This document shows, piece by piece, positions 1 through 9,595 of a DNA stretch of 64,000 bases. The DNA is from Diplodia intermedia. Taxonomy: Eukaryota; Ascomycota; Dothideomycetes; Botryosphaeriales; Botryosphaeriaceae. The notes under the pieces are model-generated. The model was not told where the DNA came from and did not search any database. It worked only from the letters and a program-made list of their open reading frames with translations. Position 1 is the first letter of the stretch; the number at the start of each line of letters is the position of its first letter. The stretch covers positions 62,001 to 126,000 of the forward strand of contig JAKEKT010000043.1 of NCBI GenBank assembly GCA_021495925.1, in the 5' to 3' direction. The translations under genes and the position numbers were made by a program.

Positions 1-1203
1 GCTGCCTGGTCTCGTGAAGAGCACATGAATTCCCTCCGGTCGTTTTGCTCCGCCCTTGCTGTACCACCCGTACGTAAACGCCGTCAAGCTGGCAGTAGGG
101 GACATTTTGGAAGGATCATCGACGTTGAGTTCCTCGGGACCATCTGGCGGTATGTCAACTTGAATCGAACTTTAAGCGTGCGAAAGGACTTACTCGATAC
201 TTTGGCGCCCACTCCTGAACAATGCATTGCGCTTTCGTAAAGCCCATTGATGTAGGAATATATCCTGAAAGTTGCGTTATCCTGCTCCGCATAGTTGTAA
301 ATTGGGGCAATTGCAAAGCTAGAGTTCGTGTCGGGGATAGACGGGAGACCAAGAGACTCTTCTCTGGAATACTGCCACTCCCCATCGTTCATTCCGTTGT
401 ACCGCAATTTTCCATTCTCGCCCTGCCACAGGACAAATCCATCGCTGCAGTAGCCTCCCTCCGGGTAAGTGTAAAGCGATAGTGGCGATAATGCATCTGC
501 AGGCTGTTCGCTAACATACACCGTGCTCCATGACATATCATCTCCCAACCCACTTGCGCGGTAGACCAGGACTTGATTCGTAGAGTTGAGGACGGAGAGA
601 AAGAAGTCGAATGTCTTTTAAGAACATGTAAGCAAAAGAGTTTCTGCACTGTGCCACCCTGCTTACATTTTGCTCGTTCCCCTTCCATGGGGAGGCGGAA
701 ATTGGCGTTCCCAGCTTGATAGAGAGGTCCTTGAGGGCTGGCTTTGTTGACCAAGTCTTATCCGAGGAACTCCAACGTGAATGGTATACTGTCGAGTCCT
801 TGCCTTGGAAGAACACGGAAGAATACTCGGTAGTATCTACTGTATAGTTGAAGGTTGCCAGTTTTGTAGTTGACAGGAGACCGTTCGAATTCGCATCGGT
901 CGTCGCATTCGCTGGCTGATCATTCTGAATTGAGCTTCTCGTCGCACCAACCCCAGCGCCAACAGCTGCGCCGATGATGACGAGTACAAACAATGTTGCG
1001 AATGTCCAGAACGCCCTTGGCCGAAATCCACATATTCTTCCGAGTCTGTGAGTACCAACTTCTTTCTCAACTGGTAACAGTGCTTCATTTTCTGCTGTGG
1101 GAACTGGTTCTTTCTCCGTTGATGGAAGCGGCTCTGGGAGTGTCCCGCCCTGCGCGGCTATATCCACTTCCAGATTGCTGTACGTGTGGTCGGCCGGATT
1201 CAT
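1..1203 (-). CDS. Membrane-anchored fucose-lectin-like protein (partial, runs off left edge)
   Basis: Three exons are read: 1203-667, 614-194 and 143 to the window edge. The introns are 52 and 50 bases with GTAAGC..AAAG and GTAAGT..CAG borders, and both junctions keep frame. The third exon is open at base 1, so the C-terminus lies outside; an apparent stop at base 84 falls only in the unspliced frame. The product has a Pro/Glu-rich N-terminus (about residues 1-62), one membrane helix (about 65-87) ending in a Gly/Ala run, then an outer part with short aromatic strands such as STVYHSRW and NQVLVYRA, and several N-x-S/T sequons. This layout resembles fungal fucose-specific-lectin-like (six-bladed propeller) proteins tethered by a single helix. 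The ligand is unknown, and the lectin call rests on pattern, not on confirmed sugar-binding residues. Confidence 0.68.
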
Positions 1204-2085
1204 AGCGAGGAAGGATGGTGATAGAAGGAATGGTCAGGCTTTGAACGGGGTTTGCATGAAGACGTTTCTCATGAAATAGCTAGTTTTTGTTGTCGTACAG
1301 AGGTAAGACAGCTATAAATAGGGGAAGCGGCTCGGAAAAGCAAAGAAAAAGGCACACATTTGACTGCAGAAGCTGAGAAACCGAGGCTGACATCCTGCGC
1401 CTCTTGCTGACAGCCCCCGATATCTTCCCAAGGGCATTAAAATCCTTACGCGGCTCTAAGTATGTTTGGCCTTTATGCTTGGCTACGGTGTTTCCGTTGA
1501 AACGGGAGTTATGCGTAGTATTCATCAAGTAACGGGACCCTGGGTGGAGGAGACTTCTATAAACTCACAGATGAGCGCCAATCGTAAACTAGTATTTGAG
1601 GCTTAGAGTGGTCAATTTTGGTGATCTATCGGTAATGGCTGTGCAGCGGAACAGCCCAAAATACCACCACCATAGCCGCACGAAGCCTTTCTTTGGTCTC
1701 GGACGAACCCAGACGTCAGCATTCCTGCATGCAAACAACATTAATGAGAGCTGTTCAATGTTGCGCGGCTGGATAGAGTAAGCTGATGTACTTGGGGGCT
1801 TCGTCTGAGGTGGAGAGGCGGAGGAGAAGGCGTTTGCGGCGGAGGCTGGGGACCCAGTTGGTCCCCCCAACTTCTCGGCCACGTCCGCCAGCATCAAAGT
1901 CTGACTTTCCTCAGCCACACCACCCCTCTTCTCTTCCAAGGACTAATATGCTCCACTTCATCATCGCCAAGCACTTCCGATCCATCTTTGAACTGACAAT
2001 GGCGAGGTACTGGCGTGCGGCAATACAGAGCGTGTCAGGTGTCGGAGCAGGAAGATGTGTTGCGACTTGTAAGAGCCCAATTTCT
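1204..2085. other. Intergenic; 5' side of lectin-like gene and of decayed regulator
   Basis: No coding frame here shows family motifs. The stretch holds the presumed promoter of the minus-strand lectin-like gene (a TATAAATA-like string lies near 1312) and the decayed start of the Zn2Cys6 pseudogene. Short open frames are random-looking. Confidence 0.4.
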
Positions 2086-3296
2086 TGCAACAACTGCGGT
2101 AGAGATTACAAGCAGTGCTACGGCGAGTTCGGGAAGCCGTCTTGCGCAAGATGCGTACAAGAAGGTGCAGAGTGCATTCTCGCCGGGTTGGAGCGGGGCG
2201 GCAATTTCGCGCATTTGAGAGGCGACGGAATACGTCAACAAGAGCCCCCTTTCACTACGAACTCCTTCCACTGGGACCATCGCCTCGAGACGAGCGTGGG
2301 CATGGCAATCTACAGAGCCCTTCCGACGCATTGTTAATTCTGGCCCACGCTGCCGAGGACAACGAGAGAGCGCCCTGATCTCGCCAACGTCCACAAGAGT
2401 CTATGGAGATCCTTATTCTTGACGTTTTTCTGGGAATGTTTATGATCAGAAACGTTGGTTGCGTGGACGGACTTTTGTTGCTGGGAGCATGGACCCCATT
2501 GAAGCAGGCACAGACAGCGTGCCCACCAATCAATTCAAACAATTCAAGCCATCTGAAGTAGTAGATTGTAGGTATTTTAGAGGCGATTTAACTTATTTAG
2601 GCTTAGAGGTCGGTTTAAATTGTTTGGTACTAGTTTTACTAGTAAATTGGGTCACAATTCTTGGCATAGTAGTAAGCCTTCTACTACTACTACTACTGCT
2701 ACTACCGCCGCCGCCGCGATTCTCTTATTCCTGGCTGCTGCTACTACTATCGCCGCCGCCGCCGCCGTCGCCGCCGTGGTGTTAAACCTCCGCCATCTAC
2801 CGCATGGCACGCGCTCTTTCCCGAATAGGCTTAGCTCCGGGGCGGAATAACGATAAAACTTAATACTATATAAAATTATCTTACGATTCCGACTATTATA
2901 CGTATAACTAATTCGACGCGTATTTACGTCGGAATTATATTCTTTATAGTCGAATAAGACTATCTATCGTTCTTACGGTAAATTTTAGCGCAAATTAACT
3001 TAAATTGATTACCTTTTTTAGAGAAGAGAATTGATTTATAAGTAATGTACCCGAATTAGGTAAGTGAAAGAAAAGCAGCGCTTGAATTGCAAGGCTTGCT
3101 CAGATTGGTCAATTTTCAGATTGACTGGGCACGCTGGGCACAGACTACCGACGGCGGAGAAGGTGCGGCTTGGTCAATACTGGGTCTGGCAGTCAGGCTG
3201 GCATACCTGCTGCGGCTGGAAGACAGTTCGTTCAAGAGCGACAAAGACACTAACGAGTCGATGCAGCGAAGAAGGCTGGCTTGGATGTGTGAGTGA
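2086..3296 (+). pseudogene. Zn2Cys6 transcription factor, broken by hAT-like element
   Basis: Three pieces of a fungal binuclear-cluster regulator lie in order. Bases 2086-2175 encode six cysteines spaced C-x2-C-x6-C-x8-C-x2-C-x6-C with KPSCARC, the Zn2Cys6 pattern. Bases about 2317-2361, in another frame, encode SPSDALLILAHAAED, a string typical between zinc cluster and middle homology region. Bases 2403-2506 plus 3145-3294 encode a middle-homology piece (DGLLLLGAWTPLKQAQ, then AAWSILGLAVRLAYLL and RRRLAW). The last two parts share one frame and are separated only by the element at 2515-3136. Other damage is a frame change between the zinc cluster and 2317, an in-frame TGA at 2376-2378, a very short zinc-to-MHR distance, and no recognisable C-terminal third. 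A GTGAGT near 3293 could be an old splice donor. The target promoter is unknown. Confidence 0.72.
2515..3136. mobile_element. hAT-like non-autonomous element (MITE), copy 1
   Basis: The element is 622 bases long. It starts CAGCGTGCCCACCAATC and ends GATTGACTGGGCACGCTG, which are imperfect inverted repeats. It is flanked by a perfect 8-base duplication GGCACAGA at 2507-2514 and 3137-3144. An 8-bp duplication and CAG-type ends are hallmarks of the hAT superfamily. The interior is AT-rich with a CTA/CCG triplet stretch near 2682-2778 and has no transposase frame, so it is non-autonomous. It shares blocks in the same order with the copy at 9044-9587, including TACTATATAAAATTATCTTA and AATAGGCTTAGCT. 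Confidence 0.85.
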
Positions 3297-3766
3297 TGCA
3301 TGGCTCGTATGTCGCAGTCCCCTCACTGATCAGATGCAGACTCTAACCCTGCCACTTTCTACAAAGAATTTATTTTGCATAAAGCTAAGGCTGTGTCTGC
3401 TTTGATCCTAACACTGATATTGGGTTGGTGAACGATGCTGTCCATATCGGCTTTTTCACATGCGCAAAGCTCGGGTAAAAGGCTCGGAAGGGTTTCCTCC
3501 GCATATATTGGTGGGCCGGAAACTGCGTTGGTTGGGCAGTAGTGTTACACCGCATGGCAATACGGAATGGTGTTCTCCCGTAGCTCATCCCCGCATCTCA
3601 GGCCACAATCACCCGAGTGGGGACAGAACAAGCCAAATGAGTGGCCTGCTGTTAAGAATGAGGGGTGGAGGAAGGCCGTCTCTCATTTTTCCAGACCCAG
3701 CCGCCGTCATTCCTGCACTCGACATTCAGGATTCTTCTTCCATTTTATCCTACGCAAGTGGCGGCC
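3297..3766. other. Intergenic and 5' leader of HET gene
   Basis: No gene is supported. The last 100 bases lie in an open frame that joins the HET gene, but the first well-placed start is at 3767, so this is treated as leader. Confidence 0.45.
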
Positions 3767-5941
3767 ATGGCCTCACAAACATCGGGAGCCCAGGAATCCG
3801 GATCGGCTGGCCGGTTCGTCTACGATAACATCATAGAATCCGACCGAAAATCCAGCAAGAAAACCAGCGATAAAACCGGCCATGGTCCCGGCCGAACACT
3901 CAAGCAAAAATTCCGCTTGCTTGAACTGCTGCCTGCGAAGCAACCCCATGAACCGATTATTTGTCAACTTCGTACCTCCCGCTTGGACAAAGAAGAGAAG
4001 ACCTATGAGGCCCTTTCATACGTCTGGGGCGATGATCGCCATGAGTTCGACATTCGAGTGGGTGAAAAGCGGCTCTCGGTGACCCACAACCTGCACACGG
4101 CCCTTCGCCATCTCAGACGTGAGGACAAAGGTGAGGGCGAAGGTGGGGGCGAAGGTGGGGGCAAAAGTGAGGGCGAACGTCAGGGCGAACGTGAGGGCGA
4201 ACGTCAGGGCAAGAGAACCATGTGGATTGATGCTTTGTGCATTAACCAAGGCAATCAAGACGAGAAAGAAGCCCAGCTGGCCATAATGCCGGATATTTAC
4301 AACCGTGCGGAGCGCGTTGTGGTGTGGCTGGGACCAGCGGCAAACAACAGCGATTTAGCCATGGCCTTCATCAAGGGGAAGGGTGCGAAAGATGCGAAGG
4401 AGAATACGAGTCAGAAGGATCAGAAGGGTGCGCAGGGTAAAAAGGCCAAAAAACCCGACAAAAACGAAGAAATTCGCGAACGCATCACCCAGGAACCCGA
4501 GAACCGCTTACGTCGAGCTCTAGTCGCAATTATGGAGAGGGAGTACTGGACCAGAGTTTGGGTAGTACAAGAGATTGTCAAGGCCACGAAGATCGAACTC
4601 GTTTGCGGGGAATCGTCCACGTCGTGGGAAGACGCAACAGTCGTTATCAATGAGTTCCTCAAGAGTCGTGAAGCGCCATTCACCTCTGAAGGAAGACTAC
4701 TAAAGCGCACACATATGTCAAGCGAGACGTGGGCTATGCCAACTTCCTCATTGACGACCCTTGGGCATCTTGCTGGCTACAGGGAGACCAAAGAAGGCGA
4801 GAGAGGCCCAGACTGGCTCATGAACATGTTCGTGCAGCTTCGACGGTTTAAATCTACCAAACAAAACGACAAGATCTTCAGCATCGTCGGACTCAGGGAT
4901 CCTACCCTGTTCAAGAAGTCTGAGTCATTCGAGAATCCTGACATACCTGACCTCTCCCAATTCGAGTACAGCTGGTCATTCCGTGAAGTGTCTCTGCGTC
5001 TCTTCAAGAACTTCATATTCACCCAACGAAAACAAGGCACTGGTTCCAAGCGAGCAATCGGGTCGATGAACATCCTGTGCGCGAGCCAACCCGATCTTCG
5101 TCCGAAACCGGACAACAAATTTCCATCTTGGCTACCCGATTTCTCAAGAGACAACGGGATGGAGCCCTGGCCAATCTTCCAAACACAGATATGTGATTTC
5201 TTGAAATCAGACGCAAAGATTTCGAATGACAATACACTCACCTTGCAAGCGCGCCAAATAGGCCAATTTCAGAAAAAGCATTTGACCGATAAAGATGACG
5301 ACTACCTCGCCGACGACTGTTTTGGCCTTCTCACAAGGCTCAGTACTTTCCTTCAAATAGCACACCGAAATGGAGTGAGACGCTCAAAGTGCTGGAAACC
5401 TATTCTACTGGGCCAATCGGACAGTCAATTCATGGTCGATTACGCCAGAAAGACTAAGAGACTGAAGCTGGAGAAGTTGTTAGACGATCTCAGAAATGAT
5501 CTCAGAGGAGCTCTCAGCAAACGCACGACGCGTGCAGCCCCGGCCGAGCCATCAACGAAAGAGGCTACTCCGTCAGACACGGTCACCCTCACACCTGATG
5601 AAATAGTGGCAAGGAGCTTCTTTGACGTGTTTCGAAGGAGGTCATACCTTCGACGCTTTGCAGTGATTGACATGCCGCTGCTGAAAGATTCTCCGAACGT
5701 GCCTGCAATGGTGCCTGCGGCAACTAAGTCTGGAGACTTCCTCTATCTTGTTGGAGATTGCGATCGTCCGGTCATTCTTCGGAAAGACGGCGGAAATTTT
5801 CGGTTTGTCGGCCCTTGTTGTATTGATTTGGATTTCTATGACATTTCCAGTTCCGGGGGCAAGCTCAACGACGAGACGAAGCTGACGCCTTGGGTGACAA
5901 AAATTATGAAGGATACGTCAGATCCGATCAGCCTGAAATGA
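3767..5941 (+). CDS. HET-domain (heterokaryon incompatibility) protein
   Basis: Single exon, 724 residues. The start at 3767 sits in a good context (GCGGCCATGG); the frame also has an ATG at 3665, but those 34 extra residues look like leader. The HET domain (PF06985) begins near residue 80 with YEALSYVWG, continues with WIDALCINQ near 153 and ends near YWTRVWVVQEI (about 260). Proteins with this domain trigger cell death or growth arrest when unlike fungal individuals fuse, usually in the cytoplasm and often with a partner gene. The C-terminal 450 residues carry no domain I recognise. An 84-base tandem repeat is inserted between the first two HET motifs (residues about 122-149), adding a Gly/Glu/Arg-rich loop. 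The frame is intact, unlike the neighbouring HET gene. Its incompatibility partner is not identifiable here. Confidence 0.85.
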   Translation: MASQTSGAQESGSAGRFVYDNIIESDRKSSKKTSDKTGHGPGRTLKQKFRLLELLPAKQPHEPIICQLRTSRLDKEEKTYEALSYVWGDDRHEFDIRVGEKRLSVTHNLHTALRHLRREDKGEGEGGGEGGGKSEGERQGEREGERQGKRTMWIDALCINQGNQDEKEAQLAIMPDIYNRAERVVVWLGPAANNSDLAMAFIKGKGAKDAKENTSQKDQKGAQGKKAKKPDKNEEIRERITQEPENRLRRALVAIMEREYWTRVWVVQEIVKATKIELVCGESSTSWEDATVVINEFLKSREAPFTSEGRLLKRTHMSSETWAMPTSSLTTLGHLAGYRETKEGERGPDWLMNMFVQLRRFKSTKQNDKIFSIVGLRDPTLFKKSESFENPDIPDLSQFEYSWSFREVSLRLFKNFIFTQRKQGTGSKRAIGSMNILCASQPDLRPKPDNKFPSWLPDFSRDNGMEPWPIFQTQICDFLKSDAKISNDNTLTLQARQIGQFQKKHLTDKDDDYLADDCFGLLTRLSTFLQIAHRNGVRRSKCWKPILLGQSDSQFMVDYARKTKRLKLEKLLDDLRNDLRGALSKRTTRAAPAEPSTKEATPSDTVTLTPDEIVARSFFDVFRRRSYLRRFAVIDMPLLKDSPNVPAMVPAATKSGDFLYLVGDCDRPVILRKDGGNFRFVGPCCIDLDFYDISSSGGKLNDETKLTPWVTKIMKDTSDPISLK
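4130..4213 (+). repeat. 12-bp coding minisatellite in HET domain
   Basis: Seven tandem 12-base units (consensus about SGTSAGGGCGAA) encode GEGE, GGGE, GGGK, SEGE, RQGE, REGE and RQGK. Units differ by one to three bases. The repeat is a multiple of three and stays in frame. Confidence 0.9.
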
Positions 5942-6171
5942 TTTTCTTTAACACTTTCGTACGTGGTGGCAAATTTGGGCGTTACTTCATTCACTTCATC
6001 CTCGCTTACTACTGCGCTTCAAGTCGAAAATGAATACCTCAATGCATTAGTCCACTGTGCACTGCGATTGACTATGACCTCAAAATTTATGTAGTATGAT
6101 GGTTGCCGGGCTTACTAACGGAGTTCTCTTATTGTACTAGGTTCCAGATTTCAATGGGAAAGGGGCGCCCA

Positions 6172-8711
6172 TCATGAGACAATCCACTTGATCTGACCAT
6201 CCCTTCGCCAGTCATACCCCTCTGTGCCCTCAGCGTCGTAAATTTCGACTGACCCTAGAGTGCACTGATCATTGCGGAAGTATCTCTTGTAATTTTCCTC
6301 CAATGAGTCATTCATCTCTTCACTGTATGCCTCCCACGTATCATTAATGCTTGCCTTGGGGAGTCTTTCTCCATGTTCAATCGCGTAACAATGAACCTGA
6401 ACCTCCAGGTCCACCTCATACGGATGTGCTTGTGGCAGTGGCAGCGCTTTCGTATGTTTCGTACCTTTGCTTGAACTCGCCAGGATTGCAGGACCACTTG
6501 TCTTAAAAGCATCTCTTTGGATGAGGTAGAGCATCCCATCTCCGTTGATCTTGTCCGCGAGCTTCGCCCATGGACCGTCGCTGCGAAACACAGGGTCGTG
6601 CGAGCCAAAGATCCTCGCCGCGGCTGTATCGTTCCAATGACTGCGGCTTCCGTCAACTTCAGGAACTGGCCCTGTTTTGGGAACGATGACCCGCCATGTC
6701 TGTCTTTCTTTGAAGAATATGGCACGCTTGACGGGCTCCCCAGGTGGAAGAGACAGGATCCGCCGCAAGCGATTAGTTGCGATCTCGAAGCCTCCAGTGG
6801 GTGACCAGGTACAGCCTTCTCCCCCGCTGCGGGATATCATACTCCCGATATCAGAACCCATGCCATCTTCCTCTTCACCGCTGACATTGTCAATGTCGAT
6901 GAATGATGTCGGAGCCCAACGGAAACCGGGGAAAGGGAGCTTTGGGCCGGAAAAGAAAAGGAGGTTCTGCGGAAGTTTGATGTTTAGATTCCCGAGCAAG
7001 ATAAAGAAGTGCCACATGCGTTCCCGCTCATCCGTGATGTGCACTAGGTCAGAAACGTCGAGGCCCAGGATGTGCGAGAGGCAGATGGTCTCGTCAATGT
7101 TGCGCGATGTGGATCGATACGATGCGGCGCCGAGGAGAGTATGCCAGGGTCGGTTATCGGCAGTGTCCGTCTCGGTGTTCACCACGGCTGAGTGCATCAC
7201 CCTCCTCCGTGGGAGAACTTGATCCAGAACCGATTGAGTGTCCCATGCAACCTTCTCTTCTCCCAGGTCGGAAGCCTCGGGTATTCCTTCAATGCCATCC
7301 CGGAACGCGAAGAGGAGTTTCTTGCGTGCCAGCATTCCTTCTTCGAGAGTCCAAAGCCTGCGAGTCCATCCTGAGAGCAGAATTCGTAACAGCTTCTCCT
7401 CCTTGCTGCAGTGGATGGTGGTAAGCAGCAAATCCTCGTCCAGGACAAGCACAGCATCTGCGCACTCATAAACTTCGTTCATACGGCTCAGAACGACCCT
7501 TTTGCCCGGGCCATTCCTGAACGGGACGCACAGTGTGTCGATCTAGATGTTGTCGACACCAAGCTGGTCAGCCAACCGCTTCAGCCTTTTCAGCTGGCAC
7601 AGCGGCAAGGAGTTCCCGTTCTGGTTGCCCAAGCCGTCGGACCACACATGCGAAATGGCGAGATACTTCTCCGCCGGCACCAATGGCAGCATCATCCCCT
7701 CCACACCCATCCCACCCAGCGAAGCCACGCTGACACACGGCAGCGGACAGTTCACAGTCTGCAGCATCCTCTCCAAAGCGCCCTCATCAACGCCCACAAA
7801 CCCCGACTCCTCCTCCCCACAGTCCCCAGCATGCCGCGTCACATAGCCGCCCTCGCCCACATCCCTCGCCCTGCACTTCGTCCGCCCACACCTCGCATGA
7901 TCCAACCCCAACCCGCGCCTCTCCAACGTCATAGCGAAATACACGCCCAAATTGTCCAACCCCCTCAACACCAACGGCAGCTCGCTCGGACACCACCCCA
8001 ACCCCCTCGCCCTTTCCTCCAACGCGCCCGCCAGCGACGGCCCGCCCATCCGCGACTCCGCCCCCGGCCCATCCAAATCGGCCACCAGAACGATCTCGAC
8101 GACCTCCAGCAGCGCCAACACGGACACCTCGATGCCGGCATCCACCCGCCGCGGCCACTTGTCGAACGGCGCCGCGAAGTTGCGCGCCGCGAAGGCCAGC
8201 GCGCCCTCGACGATGCGCGCGGCAGGTGCGCGCCGCGGGCCCGCCACGCGCGGAAGAGGGCGGGGAGCGGCGCGAAGGTGATGAAGCGTCCTCGTCCTCC
8301 TCCTCCTCCTCCTCCTCCGCCGCCGCCGCCGCCGCCGCCGCCTCCTTCCAGTGTCGCTTCCATCGCCGTCGGGCGAGAGTCCACCACCATGCAGGCGGGG
8401 TCGAAGGGTACGTCGCGCAGCGCCATCATTTCGACCAGCGGCCCGAAGAAGAGCCATGCTTGCAGGAAGGCGGCGACGTGCGAGGGGGTGTCGGGGACGG
8501 GGGAGGGAGAGGGGATGCGCCCGCGCAGGCAGTGGCCGACGGACGCGTTGCCGTGCTCGGCGTCCGAGGCGGTGCGCGCGGGTTCGAGGCGCCAGCCGGC
8601 GCGCGTCGGGTAGTCTTCGAAGCCGCGGCCGTCGTAGGCGTACGGGTCGCAGGCGCAGGGGACGGGGAGGGTGAAGGTGCGGCGGGAGGCGTGGGGGAGG
8701 ATGGCGTCCAT
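6172..8711 (-). pseudogene. HET-domain protein, inactivated by amber codon and frameshift
   Basis: The minus strand reads as one HET gene of about 846 codons, ATG at 8711 to stop at 6172, but with two breaks. The N-terminus (CACDPYAYDGRGF, then AAFLQAWLFFGPLVEMM) resembles the leader of large HET proteins of Pezizomycotina. Around 8210-8250 the frame must shift by one base to reach AARIVEGALAFAARNF. The HET core then reads YLAISHVWSDGLG and stops at TAG (7545-7543). The same frame continues directly as IDTLCVPF, MNEVYECADAVLVLD and WTRRLWTLEEG. Family members carry Trp where the TAG lies (WxDTLC), so TGG to TAG is the simplest reading. A Gly run coded by GGA/GGC triplets lies at 8290-8345. 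Alternative: the frameshift may be a sequencing slip in very GC-rich DNA; the amber codon is harder to explain that way. Confidence 0.8.
8290..8345. repeat. CCT/CCG triplet repeat inside HET pseudogene
   Basis: A run of CCT then CCG triplets on the plus strand encodes about 17 glycines in one minus-strand frame and arginines in another. It is a slippage-prone tract lying about 50 bases upstream, in gene direction, of the frame break. Confidence 0.85.
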
Positions 8712-9043
8712 TGCCGATGATTTTCGTGTCTTTGGGGATCGGTGGGGTGGGTGGGGGTATGGAGGTAGTGAAGCTGGTTAGGATGGCGGAGATGGGTCAG
8801 ACGACTCCGCTGGCCCCCACGCCAGCGCTCTTTAGGCTGCAGTGGGCGCTTGACTAAGAAGAGGGCTGTCATACACGGCTGAAGATGGGAACAACAAGAA
8901 AGGTGAACATCACAACGAATGGCAGCAAGGCTGGTCACGTAGAGTTGTAGGTATTGCCGCGGATGAAAGAACTTAACGATAGTGTTGATCGCAGAACAAG
9001 TGAGCCGAACCCTGAAGCTTCAAAGAACTTGAGCCCTCGCCAT
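8712..9043. other. Intergenic, upstream of HET pseudogene
   Basis: No gene is seen. The last eight bases (9036-9043, CTCGCCAT) are the target duplication of the second hAT-like element. Confidence 0.5.
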
Positions 9044-9587
9044 CAGGGCTTTCAGTCAATCAATTCAATCAATTCAAGCCATTTGAAGTCCCAGTTTGCA
9101 AGTAATTTAGTGACGAATTAACTTGCCAAGACTTTAGCAATTTGAGATTAGTTTATTTGCAATTTAACCAGGTAATTGGGTCACGATTCTTGGCGTGGTG
9201 TTGAGTTTTACACCCTCGCCGCCGCCGCCGCCGCCGCCGCCGTGGCCCGTGTAAGCGTTTACCTGAATAGGCTTAGCTTCGGGCGGAAGAACATTATCCG
9301 GCTTAATACTATATAAAATTATCTTACGTTCTAACCATCACACGTATTTTAAAGATAACTAATTTAACGTACTTTCGCATCGAAATTACGTTCTCTATAG
9401 CCTCGTAAGGCCATCTATCGTTATGGCGGTATATTTTAGTACTAGATTAATTAAATTAATTAGCTACTTTTAGGGACGAAATTGGTTTGTTAATTTAGCC
9501 CCCAAATTGGGTAAGTAAAATGAAATCTCAGATTCCAATTTGAAATTGATTCAGATTGGTCAATTCTCAGATTGACTGGGAGCCCTG
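9044..9587. mobile_element. hAT-like non-autonomous element (MITE), copy 2
   Basis: The element is 544 bases long. It begins CAGGGCTTTCAGTCAATC and ends GATTGACTGGGAGCCCTG, inverted repeats matching at 16 of 18 positions. The 8-base duplication CTCGCCAT flanks it at 9036-9043 and 9588-9595. The interior is colinear with copy 1: AATTCAAGCCATTTGAAGT near the start, GGGTCACGATTCTTGGC, a CCG triplet run near 9216-9242, TACTATATAAAATTATCTTA, and CAGATTGGTCAATT near the end. It carries no transposase frame. It lies between genes and breaks nothing visible. Confidence 0.87.
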
Positions 9588-9595
9588 CTCGCCAT

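Noticed and set aside
84..86. Stop codon that would end the lectin-like gene inside the window
   Set aside because: A canonical 50-base GTAAGT..CAG intron (193-144) bypasses it and opens a better frame to the edge.
2459..2850. Leu/Pro- and Ala-rich open frames over the triplet repeat
   Set aside because: They lie mostly inside the hAT-like element and arise from CTA/CCG repeats, not from a gene.
7543..7545. Programmed stop readthrough in the HET gene
   Set aside because: The bases after TAG (ATC) do not match known readthrough contexts, and a second frame lesion upstream favours a pseudogene.
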